DNA of 64,000 bases from Sneathiella marina (GCF_023746535.1 NZ_CP098747.1:3095001-3159000), one strand, 5' to 3'. Positions 26,071-34,856 are shown, numbered from the stretch's first letter. Made by a program: numbers and translations. Notes: generated by a model not told the origin, from the letters alone.

Positions 26071-27293
26071 TGCCCGAACCTGTCGTCATCATTGGCGCAG
26101 GCCAGGCCGGTGTCCAAACGGCATTCAGTCTCCGCGATATGGACTATTCAGGAGAGATCACCCTTTTAAATGGGGAAAATTTCCTGCCCTACCAGCGACC
26201 CCCATTATCAAAATCCTATTTAAAAAACTCGGTCACCGACAGCAGCCTGATATTTCGAAATGAACAGCTTTACGAAAGCAAGCAGATCGAGATCATGCAG
26301 GCTTCAACAGCCATAAAAATCAATCGACAAACTAAATCAGTTTCGCTCACAACGGGAGAGGAACTGCCCTACGGGAAACTGGTAATTGCAACAGGTGCGC
26401 GCAATCGCATTTTACCCTTTGATGGCGGAGAGTTAAAAAACGTTTTCCAGTTGCGGGGCCTGGAGGACGCCAAGCGGCTTCGCCTGGAACTTCAGAAGAA
26501 GCCTAAAATTGCGGTTATCGGTGGCGGATTTATCGGGCTCGAATTCGCATCAATAGCGAAAGAATTAGGGGCTCAGGTGACGATCGTTGAAGCCGCATCA
26601 AGGGTGATGGCGAGAGCGGTCTGCCCGACCCTCTCGGACTATGTTCAAAAGGTCCATTTGGCAAGGGGTATAGAAATCCTATTGGCGCAAAAAATTGTTG
26701 CCATAAACAGCAGCAGTGATTTTGCTACCGACTTGCAAATGCACGATGGCAGCAAGCTGCCCTGTGAGCTGGTTCTTGTTTCAGTTGGAATTATCCCAAA
26801 CTCGGAACTCGCCGAGGCGGCGGGCCTAACCGTCAGCAATGGTATTCAGGTCGATGCGACACTCCATACGTCAGATCCAGATATTTTTGCTATTGGCGAT
26901 TGCGCTTGTTTTCCGTCAGATTTCTCAGGCCGGAATATCCGGCTTGAATCAGTTCAGAACGCAGTGGATCAGGCGAAAACGGTTGCTGAAAACATTTGCG
27001 GAACCTCTACGGAGTATGGTTCCATACCCTGGTTCTGGAGTGATCAATCGGACTTAAAAATACAAATCGCCGGCCTTACCTCCAATGCGGATACAACTGT
27101 TGTTTCCGGTGATCCGGCGACCGGAAAGTTTTCTGTTTGCTGTTTTACAAATAACCGGTTTGTCGGCGTAGAAAGCATTAATCATCCTGCCGATCATATG
27201 GCCGCCCGAAGGCTGCTTGCCGCGGGTCGTAAAATCACGGTACAAGATATTAGTCACCCCGGAGCAACGCTCAAGTCCCTGGCGAAATCCTAG
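26070..27293 (+). CDS. Ferredoxin reductase (FAD/NAD-binding, putidaredoxin-reductase-like)
   Basis: 407 residues. FAD-binding VVIIGAGQAGVQTAFSLRD (GxGxxG) at the N terminus, NAD-binding IAVIGGGFIGLEFASIAKELG in the middle, and TSDPDIFAIGDCACFPS near residue 270 for the second FAD contact. The C-terminal dimer-like domain has IPWFWSDQSDLKIQIAG, a feature of NAD(P)H:ferredoxin reductases that serve oxygenases. It overlaps the ferredoxin gene by one base, so the pair forms a two-component electron supply. The oxygenase served is not identified. Confidence 0.92.
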   Translation: MPEPVVIIGAGQAGVQTAFSLRDMDYSGEITLLNGENFLPYQRPPLSKSYLKNSVTDSSLIFRNEQLYESKQIEIMQASTAIKINRQTKSVSLTTGEELPYGKLVIATGARNRILPFDGGELKNVFQLRGLEDAKRLRLELQKKPKIAVIGGGFIGLEFASIAKELGAQVTIVEAASRVMARAVCPTLSDYVQKVHLARGIEILLAQKIVAINSSSDFATDLQMHDGSKLPCELVLVSVGIIPNSELAEAAGLTVSNGIQVDATLHTSDPDIFAIGDCACFPSDFSGRNIRLESVQNAVDQAKTVAENICGTSTEYGSIPWFWSDQSDLKIQIAGLTSNADTTVVSGDPATGKFSVCCFTNNRFVGVESINHPADHMAARRLLAAGRKITVQDISHPGATLKSLAKS

Positions 27294-27643
27294 TAATCCG
27301 AGATATCCTCGATTTCGCAGTCACCCGTCGTGTAGAGAGTATCAATCTGACATGTTTGAGAGAGTTTGACGACCAGATTGCCTTTGCAGTTTTTAAAGCT
27401 CACCCACCCCTCCAGGCTTTCGCCGGCATCGGATTCGAATGAATCAGAGCTTTGAACGATATAGCGCACTTTATCTACGTCCAATATGCCAAGTTTAAGC
27501 GAGGTTAATTCCTCCTCCACCACACCGGCACAGCCTGTCACCCGCCAATCACTTCCCCGATTGTCCGCAAGCGCATCCACCGCGATCATACCCACAGATA
27601 CCGCAATGCCCAGACCAAGGCCGCATATTGCTTTTACTGTCAT
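27290..27643 (-). CDS. Small secreted protein of unknown function
   Basis: 117 residues from the ATG at 27643, which has GAAGGAAG upstream. A signal peptide is evident (TVKAICGLGLGIAVSVGMI, cleavage about residue 26 after DALA). The mature protein is Cys-containing (Cys near VTGCAG, KNCKGN, QTCQID, GDCEI), suggesting one or two disulfides in the periplasm. Its ATG overlaps the stop of the CoA-transferase gene (ATGA), an unusual coupling between a cytoplasmic enzyme and an exported protein. It converges on the ferredoxin reductase gene with four bases of overlap. Confidence 0.72.
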   Translation of the reverse strand: MTVKAICGLGLGIAVSVGMIAVDALADNRGSDWRVTGCAGVVEEELTSLKLGILDVDKVRYIVQSSDSFESDAGESLEGWVSFKNCKGNLVVKLSQTCQIDTLYTTGDCEIEDISDY

Positions 27644-28860
27644 GCTTTTTTCTTCCTTCGTTCCTTGGCATCGGTCTGCCAAGCTGCGCCAGATGTTTCG
27701 AATTGCAAAATCTGCGTATCATTAAAACCGATTTCCGCCAATATCTCTCGTGTATGATCCCCATAAATCGGGGCACCATATCTGTATTCATTTTGACTTA
27801 CTGAAAATTCGGCCGGTTGCCGGGTCTGACGAACGAGACCCGCTTCTGGATGTTCATTCTCGACAACTATGCCATTGGCAACGACTTGTGGATGAGTTCG
27901 CATTTCTGTCCTGTTAAGAACCGGTGCGCAGGGCACATCTTGATCCTCCAGTCTCTGCATCAACTCTGCTGTCGTATGGGGACGCATTTTTTCCTGCATT
28001 AAGCGGGTGCGAGCGTCTTTATTAACCTCTCTTGCGGTGGGTGTTGAAAACCGCTCATCCTCCAGCAAATCAGGGCATTCGACGGCCACCGTAAATCCTT
28101 TCCAATGCTTATCAAGCATGACCGCTACAGATATATAGCTGTCTTTCGTCTCGTAAATCAGGTCGATAAAGGACTGCGCTGCTTCAGACGAAGATTCCCG
28201 CCCAACAAAGGTATGTCCCCCCATATCCGAGCTCCATAGAAAAGAGACAACCGTATCCAGCATGGATAATCGTACATGCTGCCCTTCACCGCTCCGTTCC
28301 CGCGCGAATAGCGCCGCAGAGATCGCTTGAGATGCCTGGATTGCAGTCAATTTGTCCGGCAAAATTGTCCTGACAAGTCTTGGGCGCTCTTCATCGGACC
28401 CACCCTGTACGGTTGTCAGTCCGGAAACCGCCTGAATCAACGGGTCAAACACCGGCTTTTGGGCATAGGGGCCGTCAAAGCCAAATCCGCAAATTGAAAC
28501 ATAGACAATTGACGGGTTAATTTCACGTATATGGTCTTCGCCAAGACCCATGCGATCCGCCACGCCGGGTCTGAAATTCTGGACAAACACATCGGCTTCA
28601 GAAACCATTTGTTCAATGATTTCAAGCCCCTCCGGTTTTTTCAAATCGACGACAACCGACCGCTTGTTTCGATTGTTATTAACGAAGGACGCCGAGAATC
28701 CATGCCGCCGGGTCGCAACATGCCGCGCATAATCGCCGCCACCGGGCTGTTCAACTTTTATGACATCAGCTCCCTGATCTGCCAAAGTCATTGTTGCCAA
28801 TGGTCCGGAAATCATGGTTGTCAGGTCAATTATTCGAATTCCGGTGAAAGGGCCGGCCAT
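27640..28860 (-). CDS. CaiB/BaiF family CoA-transferase
   Basis: 406 residues of the type III (family III) CoA-transferase. GIRIIDLTTMISGPLATMTLADQGADVIKVE at the N terminus, NRNKRSVVVDLKKPEGLEI, and the catalytic Asp likely in the LSMLDTVVSFLWSS segment are the family pattern. It would swap CoA between two carboxylates, for example succinyl-CoA and a catabolic acid. AAAAGGAGA precedes the ATG. The 3' end overlaps the small secreted protein gene. The substrate is unknown. Confidence 0.9.
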   Translation of the reverse strand: MAGPFTGIRIIDLTTMISGPLATMTLADQGADVIKVEQPGGGDYARHVATRRHGFSASFVNNNRNKRSVVVDLKKPEGLEIIEQMVSEADVFVQNFRPGVADRMGLGEDHIREINPSIVYVSICGFGFDGPYAQKPVFDPLIQAVSGLTTVQGGSDEERPRLVRTILPDKLTAIQASQAISAALFARERSGEGQHVRLSMLDTVVSFLWSSDMGGHTFVGRESSSEAAQSFIDLIYETKDSYISVAVMLDKHWKGFTVAVECPDLLEDERFSTPTAREVNKDARTRLMQEKMRPHTTAELMQRLEDQDVPCAPVLNRTEMRTHPQVVANGIVVENEHPEAGLVRQTRQPAEFSVSQNEYRYGAPIYGDHTREILAEIGFNDTQILQFETSGAAWQTDAKERRKKKA

Positions 28861-28920
28861 TAGTATTCTCCTTTTATTCGTAACATAATTCGACCCCGGC
28901 TTTAGTATCGCTGCAAAAGG

Positions 28921-29715
28921 TCAAGGATGCCAGAATTTTTGATCATGCGCCGCAAAAACCAATCCAAATTTATCGCGAAGGCAAGCGTAATATTCTTGTT
29001 CATCTTCAAACGTAATTTCCTGCGTCTGCCGATTTTCCTTTGTTTCAGAAAACTGCTTTCCCCGAATTGTCCGGCGACCATCCGTTAGCGCAAGTGTCGC
29101 CATCGGTTGCGTCGTAAATACCGAATTCGGAGATGTTTGCTGGAAATGACAGCGGTCGGAAAAATCCTCTAGCCGGCGGGGTGTTGGGTCAACGACGAAT
29201 TTAACGCTCCAGTTTGACGCATTTCCATCACAGCATTCCAGCGCAAACTGCCCCTCAAATTCACCAATTCGATACTTTTTCCCCTCCGGTGTCATATGTA
29301 TCTCGTCGCGTTGCAAATTCATGGGAATGCGGACAGACTCGCCATTACCGACATCAACCAGGAACACCGACTTTTCGATCGTAACCAACAACACCATATG
29401 TTCAAACGGTGGCAGCAAAATATCATTCTTCATCATTTGAGCCGAGCATATAGCGGCATCAAATCCAATCTGGCTGATGAGTTGGTGAAAAAGAAAATTG
29501 CATTCATAACAGAACCCCCCGCGACGTTGTTGTACAATTTTCTCTTCTGCAGCGCCGTCAAACAATTTGATTTCCCGAGGGATATGCACATCGATATTCT
29601 CAAATGGAACAGACAGCAAAAATGCGGTTTTCAAATCCTGTAAAACCTTCAAGGAAACGTCGATGCGTCCAGCGTAACCTAAGCGCAGTAAAAGACTTTC
29701 TACGTCAACAGACAT
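28921..29715 (-). CDS. Arylamine N-acetyltransferase
   Basis: 264 residues from the ATG at 29715, preceded by AAGAGG; the frame open to 29928 would run past the divergent ABM gene start and adds non-homologous sequence. The Cys-His-Asp triad of the NAT family is present: Cys in QRRGGFCYECN, His in PPFEHMVLLV, Asp in LVDVGNGES, in order. It acetylates arylamines or hydrazines from acetyl-CoA, and close relatives transfer other acyl-CoA groups. It is a bacterial-length NAT near acyl-CoA catabolic genes. Confidence 0.93.
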   Translation of the reverse strand: MSVDVESLLLRLGYAGRIDVSLKVLQDLKTAFLLSVPFENIDVHIPREIKLFDGAAEEKIVQQRRGGFCYECNFLFHQLISQIGFDAAICSAQMMKNDILLPPFEHMVLLVTIEKSVFLVDVGNGESVRIPMNLQRDEIHMTPEGKKYRIGEFEGQFALECCDGNASNWSVKFVVDPTPRRLEDFSDRCHFQQTSPNSVFTTQPMATLALTDGRRTIRGKQFSETKENRQTQEITFEDEQEYYACLRDKFGLVFAAHDQKFWHP

Positions 29716-29823
29716 TCCAAACCTCTTCCAGATAATGGGCTGTAATTGATAATAATTATGGTCAACCGCCAGAGTAATGCTGTAGGATTTTAGCGAAATC
29801 AATAAAACTAAAAAGGAAAAAAA

Positions 29824-30138
29824 ATGCAGACCGTAAATGTAATCGCCATGATCGAAACAAAACCCGGCATGAGAGACGAAGTCCTGGGCATGTTTAAGGC
29901 AAATGTTCCTGCCGTTCTTGCTGAACAAGGGTGTATTGAATATGGCGCCGTTATTGACATGGAAGGCGTCGGCGGTTTTCAGGCAAAAATTGGCGAGAAT
30001 AGCTTTGCTGTCATCGAAAAATGGGAAAGTATGGATGCTTTAATGGCCCATGCTGTTTCTGATCATATGAAAGCCTATGGTGCCAAAACGAAAGATATGC
30101 TGGCCAATCGGGCAATCCATATCCTGTCGGAAGCCTAA
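29824..30138 (+). CDS. ABM-domain protein (putative quinol monooxygenase/YgiN-like)
   Basis: 104 residues, a ferredoxin-like alpha/beta ABM domain. NVIAMIETKPGMRDEVLGMFK, CIEYGAVIDM and AVIEKWESMDALMAHAVSDHMKAYG are typical. Members are cofactor-free monooxygenases acting on quinols, or haem-degrading enzymes; the exact reaction is unknown. GGAAAAAA stands before the ATG. It is divergent from the arylamine N-acetyltransferase gene. A 12-bp inverted repeat follows the stop codon. Confidence 0.82.
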   Translation: MQTVNVIAMIETKPGMRDEVLGMFKANVPAVLAEQGCIEYGAVIDMEGVGGFQAKIGENSFAVIEKWESMDALMAHAVSDHMKAYGAKTKDMLANRAIHILSEA

Positions 30139-30146
30139 TTAAGTCG

Positions 30147-30185
30147 CGAAATGCGTTTTCGCAACCGACACGGAAACGCATTTCG
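30147..30185. repeat. Perfect 12-bp inverted repeat after the ABM gene
   Basis: CGAAATGCGTTT (30147-30158) and AAACGCATTTCG (30174-30185) pair perfectly around a 15-base loop, starting nine bases after the ABM stop. No T-tract follows, so it is not a standard rho-independent terminator. It could be a transcript-stabilising hairpin or an operator for the TPR gene 44 bp downstream. Confidence 0.6.
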
Positions 30186-30229
30186 AAAGCGTACTGGCAA
30201 CCAGGTGGGGGTGATAAGGAATTTACTCT

Positions 30230-32299
30230 ATGGGCTCAAAGAACTTGCTGAGAACGCGTACTATCCAGCTTCTCGTCACAACATTATGTTTATTTCAGGT
30301 TGCCAGCGCGTCCACCGCCCCTGCTCAAACAGCTGAACCTGCTCCAAAACAATTTAATGTTTTTGATATGCCTAATATGTCAGAGCGGCTTGCTTTCGTA
30401 TTTGGCGCTCTAAAGGCAGGCAGATTTGAGGTTGCGGAAAAGGCGCTGCTAAAGGTGGTCAAAAAATATCCGGATCGGGCGCAAAATTACTTTCTTATCG
30501 CAACAGTTTTTGCCTCTCAGAACAAACAAAAAGAAGCGCTTGATGCCCTGGAAAATGCGATAAATAAAGGCTTCAATAACTCCGAAAGGCTGCAAAGGGA
30601 TCCAAATCTAAAATCCATTCGCTCCACGGCCCGGTTTAAAGACCTGGCAGAGAAAATTATTAAGCTTAATGCGACAGAAGGCAAAACTGAAAAACGCAAG
30701 ATAGAGCCCTATTTCGTTGAAGGGACTAACGCCCTTGTAAGCGCAGCCAATACGACCTGGAACGGACGATTTGGTGTCTTGCTCAGTCGATTTGAATTCA
30801 ATTCACGCCGTGCATCTCCGGTGACCGTACAAAAAGATGCTAATGACCCCGTCGCCAAACAATTAAATGGGTGGTTCAGACGCGGTTTTGCTGCCGGGAA
30901 TAGTGGTGATCTTTATGACAATCGGGATCATCAACACTCCTCCCTCAGCAAAGAAACCTTCCCACAATTTGGGTTTGTCGAATATAGCCCGGAAGCAAAA
31001 AATGCCGGCATCGATTACGGCCTGAATACGAAAATTGTTTTCAACGCTCCTACTATTGGCAATTCATCCACCGGCATCATTGGCCTGCATAGCCAGGCAA
31101 GCCTGGCTTATGTTTTGCCCTTCGCTATGCAAAAATTATACTTACAATATGTTCAAAATCACCTGTATGTTTATCCGGCTGTGCATGACTATTCCGAGAA
31201 AAATGGAGATGTTTTATCTGCTACCACACCGTACCTGGTTATTTCTCAAGGAAGGTCCGGTTCTGACAAACCTTTTCTTAAAGCATTAGCAAGCATTCTT
31301 GCAGCCTTCGATCCCGGCGTGAAAGATGAGCTAGTCAAAAGGAACCTTCTCATGCCCACGGTTCAGATGATCCTGCGGGAAGGTCAGTTATCCTCAGAAA
31401 AAGCCGAAGATTATTTGACCTATAAAGCGCATCCACCGGTGTTTGACAGTAAAAATCTTGATGTCATCCGCATGATTGTAATGGCGCAGGAAATGGAGCT
31501 GGACAAAGTTCCTCCCATGGTGTCGCTTGCGATTGTCGAGGAAAGCACACCAAGGAAAGGGATCGATAACTTTAGCAGGTTTTTACCGGAAACGCTTTTT
31601 AAGACACCTGGGGCGATCGCCCGCGTTGTTCGATCATCCGCAAAAAATACAACACTTGTGGTTAGCGCTGAAAAGACAAAAGTGCCTGCGGATCAAAAAC
31701 TGACATATCATTGGGTGGTGCTGCGCGGGGATTCCAGGAAAATAAAAATAACCCCGAAAAATGCAGAAGGAAGCGTGGCGGAAATCACGGTTCCCTGGCA
31801 TGATGGATTTCCGGCACCGGAAAGGCCTGACTTTCAGACCCACAGGGTCGAAATTGGCGTATTTGTCAATAATGGAACCTACTATTCTGCCCCTGCATTC
31901 GTTAGCTTCCTGTTTCCTGCCAATCAAATTCGAAGCTACAACAAGGACAATCAAATAGCGTCTATCGACCACCGACCTGGCAAGGGGACAAAACCTTATG
32001 TAGATCCGCAAGTATTTGCGAGCCGCGACTGGCGCGACGACTTTTCATATGATGAACAAGGGTTCCTCACCGGATGGCAGAGAACAAGAGGCGACAAAAT
32101 TGACGAATACACTGCAGATGGTTTCAAGGTTGTGACGCGAGATAAATTTGGGCGGCCCTTGCAAGTTGAAAAAGTCGAATATGATGCCAAGCAGCAAAAT
32201 CCCCGCCAGCGCTTCTTTATAGAACGCGCTACCGGGGAATTTACAACATATGAATATAAAAATGATACGGATAAAGTGGGCGCCCCTAATAGGAACTAG
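30230..32299 (+). CDS. Large secreted TPR-containing protein of unknown function
   Basis: 689 residues. Signal peptide at residues 1-32 (TIQLLVTTLCLFQVASA). Residues about 55-130 hold TPR-like repeats (LKAGRFEVAEKALLKVVKKYP and FLIATVFASQNKQKEALDALE). The remainder has a long central domain (YSPEAKNAGIDYGLNTK, STGIIGLHSQASLAYVLPF) and a C-terminal part with beta-rich character (DFSYDEQGFLTGWQRTRGDK). I do not recognise the family. ATAAGGA precedes the ATG. The stop overlaps the convergent SDR stop (CTAGTAG). Confidence 0.75.
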   Translation: MGSKNLLRTRTIQLLVTTLCLFQVASASTAPAQTAEPAPKQFNVFDMPNMSERLAFVFGALKAGRFEVAEKALLKVVKKYPDRAQNYFLIATVFASQNKQKEALDALENAINKGFNNSERLQRDPNLKSIRSTARFKDLAEKIIKLNATEGKTEKRKIEPYFVEGTNALVSAANTTWNGRFGVLLSRFEFNSRRASPVTVQKDANDPVAKQLNGWFRRGFAAGNSGDLYDNRDHQHSSLSKETFPQFGFVEYSPEAKNAGIDYGLNTKIVFNAPTIGNSSTGIIGLHSQASLAYVLPFAMQKLYLQYVQNHLYVYPAVHDYSEKNGDVLSATTPYLVISQGRSGSDKPFLKALASILAAFDPGVKDELVKRNLLMPTVQMILREGQLSSEKAEDYLTYKAHPPVFDSKNLDVIRMIVMAQEMELDKVPPMVSLAIVEESTPRKGIDNFSRFLPETLFKTPGAIARVVRSSAKNTTLVVSAEKTKVPADQKLTYHWVVLRGDSRKIKITPKNAEGSVAEITVPWHDGFPAPERPDFQTHRVEIGVFVNNGTYYSAPAFVSFLFPANQIRSYNKDNQIASIDHRPGKGTKPYVDPQVFASRDWRDDFSYDEQGFLTGWQRTRGDKIDEYTADGFKVVTRDKFGRPLQVEKVEYDAKQQNPRQRFFIERATGEFTTYEYKNDTDKVGAPNRN

Positions 32300-33069
32300 T
32301 AGCCGATATGCGCCCCACCATCGATCGAAAGATGCTGGCCTGTAACATAACTTGAGGCTTCCGAAAGTAGGTAACAGACGCTTTTGGAAACTTCTTCAGG
32401 TGTTGAAAAGCGCTGTAAAACAATTTGTGCCATATAGCCATCGCGAAACTTTTCGGACCGGACTGTTTCGGTCATTTCCGTCTCAACTACCCCGAAGCAT
32501 GCACTATTCACCCGGATACCATAGCGGCCCCATTCCTTTGCAGCACTCATGGTGATGCCGAGGACACCTGCTTTTGCCGCGCCATAATTTATCTGGCCAA
32601 TCGTACCACGGCGGCCCGCAATGGATGAAATATTAACAATAGAGCCTGGTGTTTTATCGCCATCCTTGGCGCGTTCAATCATATGTCGACCAACGGCTTG
32701 CAGGCATAAATATACGCCCGTAAGATTGACGTCGATCACCTGTTGCCAGGTTTCAAAAGGCATTTTATTGATCATCGCCGCACGGACAATGCCTGCATTA
32801 TTGACAAGACCGTGAATGGCTCCGTTTTTTGTTATGGCGTTCGCCACCATATCCTGCACAAAACCGGGTTCTGCGACGCTGCCCACATGGACTTCAGAAT
32901 TTTCTGCGCCAAGCTTGTCCCCAAGTGCTTGCACCTTGTCAGCCTGCATATCGACGAGAATTGCTCGTCCGCCAAGGGAAACGACCAGCTCCGCGGCGGC
33001 TTCGCCGACGCCTTGCCCGGCTCCGGTGACGATAATATTGCGCCCTTCCAGGCTCATTGGATTAATCAT
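32296..33069 (-). CDS. Short-chain dehydrogenase/reductase (SDR)
   Basis: 257 residues of the classical SDR fold: NIIVTGAGQGVGEAAAELV (TGxxxGxG), LVNNAGIVRAAMI (NNAG), SIVNISSIAGRRGTIGQINYGAAKAGVLG (catalytic Ser, Tyr-x3-Lys) and the C-terminal SYVTGQHLSIDGG. It would oxidise or reduce a hydroxyacyl-CoA or similar using NAD(P). AAGGAAAG stands before the ATG. It is third in the thiolase-DUF35-SDR operon, consistent with a 3-hydroxyacyl-CoA dehydrogenase role, which is inference. Confidence 0.92.
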   Translation of the reverse strand: MINPMSLEGRNIIVTGAGQGVGEAAAELVVSLGGRAILVDMQADKVQALGDKLGAENSEVHVGSVAEPGFVQDMVANAITKNGAIHGLVNNAGIVRAAMINKMPFETWQQVIDVNLTGVYLCLQAVGRHMIERAKDGDKTPGSIVNISSIAGRRGTIGQINYGAAKAGVLGITMSAAKEWGRYGIRVNSACFGVVETEMTETVRSEKFRDGYMAQIVLQRFSTPEEVSKSVCYLLSEASSYVTGQHLSIDGGAHIGY

Positions 33070-33092
33070 GTTCTTTCCTTCTTTTCTTGATT

Positions 33093-33488
33093 TTAAGCTG
33101 GCTCAAACATTGGAACAGACACGCCTGCCGTTTGTGTTTCAACAAAGGTCACCTTGACCGCTTGCCCGATTTCCAGCGCATCAAAATCGCAATTGATGAT
33201 ATTGGTCATCATTTTGATTTCCATGTCTTCCACCGTTACATACGCGATTGCAAAATTGGGTTGCACCCGGCGCATTACGCTGAATGAATAGATGACACCT
33301 TTGCCGTTGGATTCCGTGTAATAGGTATCGTCACTGCCGCAATGTGGGCATATGGTTCGGGGGTAATGATGTGCAGCGCCGCAACTTCGGCATTTCTTGA
33401 CCATCAATTTACCGGCGCTTGCGCCATCCCAATAGTCCCGTGTTTCCTCATCTATATGAGGTGTGGGTATTTCACGATTATCGGTCAT
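33093..33488 (-). CDS. DUF35 OB-fold/zinc-ribbon partner protein
   Basis: 131 residues from the ATG at 33488, eight bases after AAAGG. The zinc ribbon is CRSCGAAHHYPRTICPHCGS (two CxxC pairs), followed by the OB-fold with GVIYSFSVMRRVQPNFAIAYV. DUF35 proteins form complexes with thiolase-like or Ltp2-type proteins, carry acyl-CoA binding surfaces, and are needed for activity. Its start lies just past the stop of the thiolase-like gene (two bases between), as expected for such a pair. Confidence 0.92.
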   Translation of the reverse strand: MTDNREIPTPHIDEETRDYWDGASAGKLMVKKCRSCGAAHHYPRTICPHCGSDDTYYTESNGKGVIYSFSVMRRVQPNFAIAYVTVEDMEIKMMTNIINCDFDALEIGQAVKVTFVETQTAGVSVPMFEPA

Positions 33489-33490
33489 TT

Positions 33491-34660
33491 TCATACCCTT
33501 TCCATAATAAGTGTTGCAGCGCCATGACGCGTTCCCAATGAACCACCTGTGCCATGCGCCAATGCCAGGTCGCAATTTGGTACCTGAACCGCCGGATGCG
33601 CTTCACCGCGCAATTGGCGAACGGCCTCAAGGACCTTGGTCATCCCCCCGCGATTTGCCGGATGGTTATTGCACAAGCCCCCGCCGTCTGTGTTGAAGGG
33701 GAGTTTGCCGGTGCCGGAAATCAGGTTACCGTCCGCAACGAATTTACCGCCTTCTCCTTTTTCACAAAAACCGAGATCTTCAAGCTGGATCAAGACGGAA
33801 ATCGTGAAGCTGTCATAAATGGACGCATATTTGATGTCAGCGGGCGTGACGCCTGCTTCTTCAAAGGCAATCGGACCCGAGCGTACTGCCCCGGAATAAG
33901 TGAGATCTACCCGCCCGCCCATTTGATGTTTCGGTGATTCTCCGGCGCCGCGCAGTTTGATCAAGGGCCGATTTAATTCCCGCGCAATTTCCGGGGCAAC
34001 AACGATCAATGCCCCGCCGCCATCACTGATCACACAGCAATCCAGACGGTGCAACGGATCAGAAATCATTGGCGAGTTCACCACATCTTCAACAGTCACC
34101 ACATTCCGTAGCATGGCATCGGGATTATGTTGGGCGTGGTGCGACGCGGCAACCTTGATCCAGGCCAGTTGCTCGCTTGTCGTGCCATACTCATACATAT
34201 GTCGTTTGGCACACATGGCATACATGTTGGCAATGACGGGCCCATAGGGAAATTCGAAGGGCACATCCGGTAGACCGTCGCCATAAATTCTGGGTTTGGT
34301 GCCGGTTGCCATGCCTTCTGCACGCGGTTTCCCGGCCAGGGTTACGAGGGCAATCTTACATTTACCCGCCTTGATCGCCTGCGCGGCATGCCCCACATGC
34401 AACAGATATGACGAGCCACCTGTTTCTGAACTGTCCATATGGCGCAAGTTGAGGCCCATATAATCGGCCATCGTCAAGCCACCTAAACCCGGTGCATCGC
34501 CGGCACAGAAATATCCGTCAACGTCATCCTTGGTTAAACCGGCATCTTCCAAGGCGCCCTTGGCCACTTCGGCATGTAGTTGCGCAAGGGATTTACCAAC
34601 AGCCTTTCGCGTTGGATGCTCGAACGCACCCGCGATATAGGCGTCTCCGTTAATTGTCAT
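33491..34660 (-). CDS. Thiolase-superfamily protein (SCP-2/Ltp2-like), lacks the usual nucleophile Cys
   Basis: 389 residues with thiolase fold segments: AGLTKDDVDGYFCAGDAPG, the C-terminal GGGLCNNHPANRGGMTKVLEAV (conserved NxHP His) and ALAHGTGGSLGTRHGAATLI. At the position of the active-site Cys near residue 80 the sequence is DSSETGGSSYLLH without Cys, and the C-terminal Cys is also missing (AHGTGGSLG). Proteins of this kind paired with DUF35 (Ltp2) act as retro-aldolases in sterol side-chain cleavage, so a classical thiolase reaction is doubtful. Confidence 0.88.
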   Translation of the reverse strand: MTINGDAYIAGAFEHPTRKAVGKSLAQLHAEVAKGALEDAGLTKDDVDGYFCAGDAPGLGGLTMADYMGLNLRHMDSSETGGSSYLLHVGHAAQAIKAGKCKIALVTLAGKPRAEGMATGTKPRIYGDGLPDVPFEFPYGPVIANMYAMCAKRHMYEYGTTSEQLAWIKVAASHHAQHNPDAMLRNVVTVEDVVNSPMISDPLHRLDCCVISDGGGALIVVAPEIARELNRPLIKLRGAGESPKHQMGGRVDLTYSGAVRSGPIAFEEAGVTPADIKYASIYDSFTISVLIQLEDLGFCEKGEGGKFVADGNLISGTGKLPFNTDGGGLCNNHPANRGGMTKVLEAVRQLRGEAHPAVQVPNCDLALAHGTGGSLGTRHGAATLIMERV

Positions 34661-34685
34661 TGAATGATGTACCTCTTTTATTTTT

Positions 34686-34699
34686 ATTCATACGTGAAT
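34686..34699. promoter_or_regulatory. Palindrome in thiolase-operon promoter
   Basis: ATTCA-TACG-TGAAT is a perfect 5-bp inverted repeat 25 bp upstream of the thiolase-like gene start (minus strand). Its form resembles operators of TetR-type regulators of fatty acid and acyl-CoA genes. No regulator gene is adjacent. Confidence 0.35.
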
Positions 34700-34856
34700 G
34701 TATGTTTATGAAAGCCACCCTAGCAAAGCTGATGGAATGTTTCAATTACCTTCTCCATATGACTATAAATGAGACAGTCGGCGCCCGTAGATCCGGGTAT
34801 CCAGCCCCCCCCCTTTCACAAATCGCCGACATTTCCTGCATTGCAGGTATATGGCG

